Source of the DNA: PALSA-1004 sp046715035
GTDB taxonomy: Bacteria; Pseudomonadota; Gammaproteobacteria; Burkholderiales; SG8-41
Assembly: GCA_046715035.1 (NCBI GenBank)
Contig: JBKJZR010000051.1
Span: 1 to 18,847, forward strand
Length of the DNA stretch: 18,847 bases
Reading direction: 5' to 3'
The notes beneath the pieces are model-generated. The model ran no database searches. It was given only the letters and a program-made list of their open reading frames with translations, and had not been told where the DNA came from. The first letter of the stretch is position 1; every line of letters starts with the position of its first letter. Positions 14,616 through 18,847 of this stretch are shown here, piece after piece. The position numbers were made by a program, and so were the translations under genes.

Positions 14616-15908
14616 TTACGGGGATTTTGAAAGGGGGCCCCATGCGGGCTCGCGCACGTCGCCGATCTCTGCGCTGAAGCGTTGCCTGACGCGGCCATCG
14701 CTCGATACCGCGGCCAATATACCACGCCCCCGCACCTCGGACGCGTAGAGGACGATGCGGCCGTTGGGCGCAAAGCTCGGCGACTCGTCGATGCCGTTTT
14801 CCGTCAGCAGCTGCAACTGGCGGCTGCCGAAATCCTGGAGCGCGACGTTGAAGCGGTTACCGTTGCGCTGAATAAAGACGAATGACTTGCCGTCCGGCGC
14901 GTAGCGCGGGCTCACGTTGTAGGTGCCTTCGAAGGTGAGGCGCTCGGGGGAGCCGCCGGTCGTGGCCATGCGATAGATCTGCGCGCTGCCGCCGCGGTCC
15001 GAGGTAAAAATTACCGATTGTCCGTCGGGCGAAAAATTCGGTTCGGTATCGATGGTGCTGGTATGGGTCAGCCGCGTGACGTTGCTGCCATCCGCATTGA
15101 TCAGATAGATCTGCGAATTGCCGTCCTTGGTGAGCACCACCGCCAGGCGGCGGCCATCAGGAGACCATGCGGGCGCGCTGTTGCTGCCTTTGAAGTTGGC
15201 CGCCACCGTGCGGCTACCGGTCAGCAGCGACTGAATATAGACGATGGGCTTCTTGCGCTCGAACGATACGTAGGCGAGGCGTGTGCCATCCGGCGACCAC
15301 GCGGGCGAAATGATCGGTTCGTTGGAGGCGAGCACGGTCTGCGCGCCGAAACCGTCGGCGTCGGCCACCTGCAGCTCGAAGCGCCCGCCCTGTTTGACGA
15401 CGTAGGTGATGCGGGTGCTGAAGACGCCGACGTCACCGGTGAGCTTTTCATAGATCGCATCGGCGATCTTGTGCGCGGTGTTGCGCAGCTGCTGTGGCGT
15501 AACCTGGTAGGCAAACCCCGTCAGCTGCGCCTGCTTGACGACGTCCATCAGGCGAAAGCGCACGTCCCATGCGCCATTGGGCAGCGGCGCGACGCTGCCG
15601 ATCACCAGCGCTTCTGCGCCGCGCGCTTTCCATCCAGGGTACTGAATCTCGGCAGGCTCGGAGGGCATCGGCGTCACGCCGCCGCTGTCCACGATCTTGA
15701 ACAGGCCGCTGCGCTGCAGGTCGGCGGCGACGATGCTGGTGATCTGCTGGGGCAGCGTCTGCTCGCCCCGCAGCGGCGCAAGAGCGATCGGAATCTGGCT
15801 CGCGCCGCCGCCGATGATCTCGATTCTGAGTTGGGAGTGCGCCGCCGGGCTGACCAGCAGGCACATGAACACTGCTATGAGGAGGTGTACGTGCTTCGCA
15901 ATTTTCAT
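14616..15908 (-). CDS. tolB: Tol-Pal translocation protein TolB
   Basis: A 430-residue periplasmic protein, normal length. The signal peptide (MKIAKHVHLLIAVFMCLLVS, cleavage about residue 25 before QLRIEI) leads to an N-terminal domain (about 27-165), which ends in GDVGVFSTRITYVV. A six-bladed beta-propeller follows, with blade motifs SPAWSPDGTRLAYVSFE, APAWSPDGRRLAVVLTK, EPNFSPDGQSVIFTSDR, SPRYAPDGKSFVFIQRN and SPSFAPNGRIVLYASEV. TolB binds Pal and is pulled off by the energised TolQRA complex. It lies 57 bases downstream of tolA and 15 upstream of pal. The TATAAT-like hexamer 10 bases before its start is too weakly supported to call a promoter. Confidence 0.97.
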   Translation of the reverse strand: MKIAKHVHLLIAVFMCLLVSPAAHSQLRIEIIGGGASQIPIALAPLRGEQTLPQQITSIVAADLQRSGLFKIVDSGGVTPMPSEPAEIQYPGWKARGAEALVIGSVAPLPNGAWDVRFRLMDVVKQAQLTGFAYQVTPQQLRNTAHKIADAIYEKLTGDVGVFSTRITYVVKQGGRFELQVADADGFGAQTVLASNEPIISPAWSPDGTRLAYVSFERKKPIVYIQSLLTGSRTVAANFKGSNSAPAWSPDGRRLAVVLTKDGNSQIYLINADGSNVTRLTHTSTIDTEPNFSPDGQSVIFTSDRGGSAQIYRMATTGGSPERLTFEGTYNVSPRYAPDGKSFVFIQRNGNRFNVALQDFGSRQLQLLTENGIDESPSFAPNGRIVLYASEVRGRGILAAVSSDGRVRQRFSAEIGDVREPAWGPLSKSP

Positions 15909-15965
15909 CGGCGCCGTAATTATAGCGACATTCAGGGCGACATTCGGCCGTCGTACCGCTTGCTA

Positions 15966-16748
15966 CTACTCTTGAGGCCTGAACACGAGATTAAGTTCCC
16001 GCGTAAATAAACTCGGATCGGGCGGTGCCGGCAGCGGCTGGGCCTTGAGGATCGCGCGCTCGACCGCGCTGTCGTACGCGGCATTGCCGCTGCTGCGTTT
16101 CAACTTTGCGCCGAGCACTTCGCCGCCAGGCAATTGAATGACTTCGAATTCGGCTTCCGGGTTGCCTTGCAAATTCGGCGGCAGCACGATGAAGCGCTTG
16201 ATCCTGTCTCTAATCGCTTTTTCGTATCTGTCCATTTGATTTTTCCGCGCCGCGGCAGCCTGGGCAGCGATCTTGCGTTGCGCATCTTCCTGCTCCTTCA
16301 ATGCGCGCTGCGCTTCGGCCTCTTTCGCCTTTTGCTGCTTCGCGGCGTCGGCCTTCGCTTCATCCGCCCGCTTCTTTTCCGCCTTCTGCTTTTCGTCGAG
16401 TTGACGCTTCTCTTTCTCTGCCTTTTCCTTTATTGCCTTCTCCTTTAGGGCGATATCCGGTTTCACTTCCGGCCGCGGCACGGCCTTGGGCGGCGGCGCT
16501 ACCGGTTTCGGCTCAGGCTTCGGCTCGACTCGAGGCTCGGGCTTCGGTTCGGGCCGCGGCGGCGGCTCCGGTTTCGCCAGTGCAGGCAGGCGCGCATACA
16601 GATCCACGATGTTGGCCTGCGGCTCGACCTTCTTCTGCCACGTCACGCCGAACAGCAGCAGCAGCAGAAACAGCGCGTGCATGCCGAGCGCGAACGCGCC
16701 CGACATGACCTTTTCCCGGCGGCTCAGATAGTCGTGGGCGAAGTGCAT
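15966..16748 (-). CDS. tolA: Inner-membrane energy-coupling protein TolA
   Basis: A 260-residue single-span inner-membrane protein, on the short side for TolA. The N-terminus has the membrane helix (GAFALGMHALFLLLLLFGVT, about 17-36), then a Pro/Glu/Lys segment (about 58-97, with PPRPEPKPEPRVEPKPEPKP repeats) and a Lys/Ala/Glu-rich alpha-helical domain (about 100-168), which spans the periplasm. The C-terminal domain (about 172-260) includes YEKAIRDRIKRFIVLPPNLQ, ENQLPGGEVLG-like text (VIQLPGGEVLGAKL) and AYDSAVERAILKAQPLPAPP, the fold that contacts TolB and outer-membrane partners. TolQ/TolR use the proton gradient to energise it. Start ATG is 16 bases after the tolR stop. Confidence 0.95.
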   Translation of the reverse strand: MHFAHDYLSRREKVMSGAFALGMHALFLLLLLFGVTWQKKVEPQANIVDLYARLPALAKPEPPPRPEPKPEPRVEPKPEPKPVAPPPKAVPRPEVKPDIALKEKAIKEKAEKEKRQLDEKQKAEKKRADEAKADAAKQQKAKEAEAQRALKEQEDAQRKIAAQAAAARKNQMDRYEKAIRDRIKRFIVLPPNLQGNPEAEFEVIQLPGGEVLGAKLKRSSGNAAYDSAVERAILKAQPLPAPPDPSLFTRELNLVFRPQE

Positions 16749-16764
16749 GGAATGCGGACGGATC

Positions 16765-17190
16765 TTAAGGGCTGCGCGGCTTGGCGAGCAGACCGACCTT
16801 TTTGACCTGGTTCTGCTGGAGCATGTCCATCACTTCGAGAACCGCTTCGTAACGCACATCCTTGTCGGCCGCGATCACCACTGCCTGCTCGGGGTTCTTG
16901 GACTGCTTCTGCCGTATCGCCGCGAGCAGATCGTTGCGCGTCACTTTGCGCTCGTCGCTGCCGAGCGCGCGATCGCGCAGCCACAGCGTCTGGTCGGTGT
17001 GGATCGAGACTTCGAGGGGTGCGACCGGCGGGTTCGACGTCTTGCCTACCGACGGCAACTCGACCTGGCCCGGGTTGATCAGCGGGGCGGTCACCATGAA
17101 TATCACCAGCAGCACGAGCATGACGTCGATATAGGGCACGACGTTGATCTGGTTCATGAGCCGCCGGTTAGTGCGTCGTTCGATCAGCAT
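16765..17190 (-). CDS. tolR: Inner-membrane proton-channel protein TolR
   Basis: A 141-residue ExbD/TolR-family protein. The ATG at 17190 has AAGGAGA six bases upstream and gives the expected N-terminus MLIERRTNRRLMNQINVVPY; the open frame upstream to 17304 is repeat DNA and not coding. The transmembrane helix IDVMLVLLVIFMVTAPLI carries the aspartate (in YIDVML) that handles protons. A periplasmic domain follows with a short positively charged region (DERKVTRNDLLAAIRQKQS) and a C-terminal block ending VMDMLQQNQVKKVGLLAKP. With TolQ it converts proton flow into movement of TolA. Only the gap to tolQ is unusual: 234 bases occupied by a dispersed repeat. Confidence 0.96.
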   Translation of the reverse strand: MLIERRTNRRLMNQINVVPYIDVMLVLLVIFMVTAPLINPGQVELPSVGKTSNPPVAPLEVSIHTDQTLWLRDRALGSDERKVTRNDLLAAIRQKQSKNPEQAVVIAADKDVRYEAVLEVMDMLQQNQVKKVGLLAKPRSP

Positions 17191-17248
17191 GCCGTTTCTC
17201 CTTCCCGTCTCGGGTTCACGAGCAGGGTAACTGCTTACAAGTCTTGTT

Positions 17249-17351
17249 ATCGTCATGCCAGCGCGTGAAGCCTGCCCTGGTAGGCAACAAGCCGGGGCTG
17301 GCATCCAGGAGCCGTCGGTTGGAGTGGATTCCAGCTTGCGCTGGAATGACG
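17249..17351 (-). repeat. Composite palindromic dispersed repeat, copy 2 (tolQ-tolR gap)
   Basis: The reverse complement of 17249-17309 matches the element at 7167-7229, sharing CTGGAT(G/T)CCAGCCCCGGC, TGCCT and CACGCGCTGG(A/C)ATGACGAT with a handful of differences. Sixteen bases on, ATTCCAGC (17328-17335) pairs with GCTGGAAT (17340-17347) around a TTGC loop. The order is the same as in copy 1 although the direction of the first element is reversed. It occupies nearly half of the 234-base gap between tolQ and tolR. Confidence 0.82.
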
Positions 17352-17424
17352 GCTGTGTCGCGAGTCATGGTGAGAGGTCCCTAAGCTGTGATGACGGACT
17401 TGTCTCGGGCAATTGGCGGGCGCC

Positions 17425-18099
17425 TCAGCTTTGGCGCTGCAGAATGTTGGAGAACTCTTCCATGAACGAGTCGCAACGGGTGGCGAGCCGGTTCACGTCG
17501 CCCGCGAAGCGGTTGTAGGCGACCACCGCCGGGATCGCCGCGAACAGCCCCATAGCGGTCGCGATCAGCGCTTCCGCGATCCCGGGGGCGACCGAGCCGA
17601 GAGTCGCCTGGGCGACATTGGCGAGGCCGCGAAACGAATTCATGATGCCCCACACCGTGCCCAACAACCCGACGTATGGGCTGACCGACCCCACCGAGGC
17701 GAGAAACGACAGATGCGATTCGAGGTTCTCCAGCTCGCGCTGATACGTCGCGCGCATCGCGCGGCGCGTGCCGTCCATGACGGCGCCGATGTCCTGCGCG
17801 GACTGCTTGCGCAGCTTGGTGAATTCGCGAAAACCGGATTCGAAGATGCGCTCGAGCGATCCCGACGAATCGCGCGCATTGACCGCGCGCTGAAAGAGCT
17901 CGTTCAAGTCCCCGCCCCCCCAGAATTCGCGCTCGAACTTGTCGGCCTGCTTCGTCGCGCGCTTGTACGTGAACACCTTGACGAAGATGTAGTACCACGA
18001 AACCAAAGACGCCAGCAGCAGCCCGGCCATCACGAGCTGGACCAGCAGGCTCGCGCCGGTGATCAGGCTCAGGACGGACATATCATGCGTGACGTTCAT
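17425..18099 (-). CDS. tolQ: Inner-membrane proton-channel protein TolQ
   Basis: A 224-residue ExbB/TolQ-family protein. Three membrane helices are visible: about 14-38 (GASLLVQLVMAGLLLASLVS), about 130-155 and about 170-198. The two family signatures are intact: ASVGSVSPYVGLLGTVWGIM (134-153) and APGIAEALIATAMGLFAAIP (171-190). TolQ pentamers surround two TolR helices and drive TolA. The ATG at 18099 has GAGG five bases upstream and overlaps the ybgC stop by four bases (ATGA), an arrangement that usually couples translation. A later Met at residue 7 is possible but has no ribosome site. The gene is immediately followed by the repeat-filled gap before tolR. Confidence 0.96.
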   Translation of the reverse strand: MNVTHDMSVLSLITGASLLVQLVMAGLLLASLVSWYYIFVKVFTYKRATKQADKFEREFWGGGDLNELFQRAVNARDSSGSLERIFESGFREFTKLRKQSAQDIGAVMDGTRRAMRATYQRELENLESHLSFLASVGSVSPYVGLLGTVWGIMNSFRGLANVAQATLGSVAPGIAEALIATAMGLFAAIPAVVAYNRFAGDVNRLATRCDSFMEEFSNILQRQS

Positions 18100-18509
18100 G
18101 CTTGCCTCATTGCCAGTTTCTCCAGGATCGCCCGCGGTATTCTAACGGGCCTGAAAGTCTGAGTGTGCACCGCAGCCACCTTGACCTCGGCCGTCACCAG
18201 CGTTTGCATATCGCGACGCACCGCCTGCGCCAAAAGAATCAGGCAGCCGCGTGCCGAGCCAAGTTCCAGCGTAATGTCGAGCGTATCGTCGAAACGCGCG
18301 GGCCGCAGATATTCGACCTGCAGTGCGCGCACGACGAAGACGACTTGATGCCCGGTTGCGAGCGCGGATTGCTCGAATCCCAAAGCGCGCAGCCACTCGG
18401 TGCGGGCGCGCTCCATGAACTTGAGATAGTTCGCGTAGTAGACGACGCCCGCCGCGTCGGTGTCTTCGTAGTAGACGCGCACGGGCCAGCTGAAATGTGC
18501 GGAGCTCAA
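18096..18509 (-). CDS. ybgC: Tol-Pal-associated acyl-CoA thioesterase YbgC
   Basis: A 137-residue hot-dog-fold thioesterase that hydrolyses acyl-CoA in the cytoplasm and is the usual first gene of tol-pal operons. The catalytic block RVYYEDTDAAGVVYYANYLK (11-30) holds the conserved aspartate, followed by FMERARTEWLRALG (31-44), VVRALQVEYLRPARFDDTL (60-78) and a normal C-terminus. The start used is a TTG at 18509, since the next in-frame GTG (residue 10) would trim the fold; no Shine-Dalgarno is evident. Its stop overlaps the tolQ start by four bases. It lies 86 bases downstream of ruvB, in a gap that carries an inverted heptamer repeat. Confidence 0.93.
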   Translation of the reverse strand: MSSAHFSWPVRVYYEDTDAAGVVYYANYLKFMERARTEWLRALGFEQSALATGHQVVFVVRALQVEYLRPARFDDTLDITLELGSARGCLILLAQAVRRDMQTLVTAEVKVAAVHTQTFRPVRIPRAILEKLAMRQA

Positions 18510-18516
18510 ATTACGG

Positions 18517-18589
18517 GTTTCAAGTTTCAGGTTTCAAGGTTCGCTCAACAACGGGGAAGCCGCCACCTGCTAAACCTGAAACTTGAAAC
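18517..18589. repeat. Inverted pair of 7-base repeat arrays in the ruvB-ybgC gap
   Basis: GTTTCAA-GTTTCAG-GTTT (18517-18534) is the exact reverse complement of 18572-18589, giving 18-base arms around a 37-base loop. Each arm consists of 7-base units (GTTTCAA/GTTTCAG). It fills most of the 86-base gap upstream of ybgC and could fold into a stem in the transcript leading to the tol operon. Confidence 0.9.
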
Positions 18590-18595
18590 TGCAAT

Positions 18596-18847
18596 TCATT
18601 CAGTCGAATCCTTTTCGTCCCAGAGCTGGGGTGTGGCGGCAGTGCGGGGCTGCGCCAGCCCGAAATGCCGGTACGCCGAAACGGTCGCGATGCGGCCGCG
18701 CGTCGTGCGCTGCAGGTAGCCCTGCTGAATCAAATAGGGCTCGAGCACGTCTTCGATCGTATCGCGCTCTTCGCTGAGCGCGGCGGCAAGATTGTCGACG
18801 CCGACGGGGCCGCCGCCGAACTTCTCGATCACCGCGAGCAGCAGCTT
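18596..18847 (-). CDS. ruvB: Holliday junction branch-migration ATPase RuvB (C-terminal part; gene continues past window edge)
   Basis: The last 83 residues of RuvB, in frame to the right edge of the window. The sequence (VIEKFGGGPVGVDNLAAALS, then EERDTIEDVLEPYLIQQGYL and QRTTRGRIATVSAYRHFGL) is the winged-helix DNA-binding domain of RuvB, which with RuvA moves Holliday junctions during recombinational repair; the ATPase domains lie outside. A C-terminal tail of about 18 residues (QPRTAATPQLWDEKDSTE) follows the conserved end. It is on the same strand as ybgC, 86 bases upstream of it, the usual betaproteobacterial neighbour arrangement for the tol genes. Confidence 0.96.
   Translation of the reverse strand, partial: KLLLAVIEKFGGGPVGVDNLAAALSEERDTIEDVLEPYLIQQGYLQRTTRGRIATVSAYRHFGLAQPRTAATPQLWDEKDSTE

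Noticed and set aside
15919..15924. TATAAT-like hexamer just before tolB, a possible internal promoter
   Set aside because: No convincing -35 hexamer at the right distance and only 10 bases from the ATG; a chance match is just as likely.

Overview
The window is GC-rich, densely coded chromosomal DNA from a Gram-negative bacterium, most likely an environmental betaproteobacterium (Burkholderiales-like). This is inferred from the complete Tol-Pal cell-envelope operon in the order ruvB-ybgC-tolQ-tolR-tolA-tolB-pal-cpoB, with queC and a tRNA-Lys behind it, and from two orphan Bug/TctC-type periplasmic solute receptors, a family greatly expanded in Burkholderiales. No taxonomic marker gene is present, so the placement is not proven.

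Left part (1-8345): on the minus strand lie a partial Old Yellow Enzyme, a class I aminotransferase directly upstream of it, a Bug receptor, a polysaccharide-deacetylase/allantoinase-like protein, a second Bug receptor and a zeta-crystallin-type quinone oxidoreductase. In the middle, on the plus strand, is a two-gene unit: an exported SBP56/methanethiol-oxidase-like protein (3041-4345) followed after 9 bases by an exported SCO/SenC-like copper protein (4355-5080). This pairing suggests a periplasmic copper-dependent methanethiol oxidase with its metallation factor. The MauG-like gene that can accompany this pair elsewhere is not here.

Middle part (8346-10789): an AT-richer, gene-poor stretch with a strong unexplained hairpin, a His/Lys-rich RcnB/CigR-like exported protein, a decayed GGDEF-EAL (cyclic-di-GMP) pseudogene with several frameshifts and large internal deletions, and a small lipoprotein.

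Right part (10932-18847): tRNA-Lys(TTT), queC, a membrane family-2 glycosyltransferase, then cpoB, pal, tolB, tolA, tolR, tolQ, ybgC and the 3' end of ruvB, all on the minus strand (transcription runs right to left). Together these encode the trans-envelope Tol-Pal machine that constricts the outer membrane at division.

Repeats are the least ordinary feature. Four intergenic arrays of 7-base units, with different sequences but the same period, fill gaps beside start codons (6004-6038, 6071-6112, 14001-14021, 18517-18589). A separate composite palindromic repeat of about 100 bases occurs twice in opposite orientation (7167-7285 and 17249-17351); the second copy sits inside the tol operon, between tolQ and tolR.
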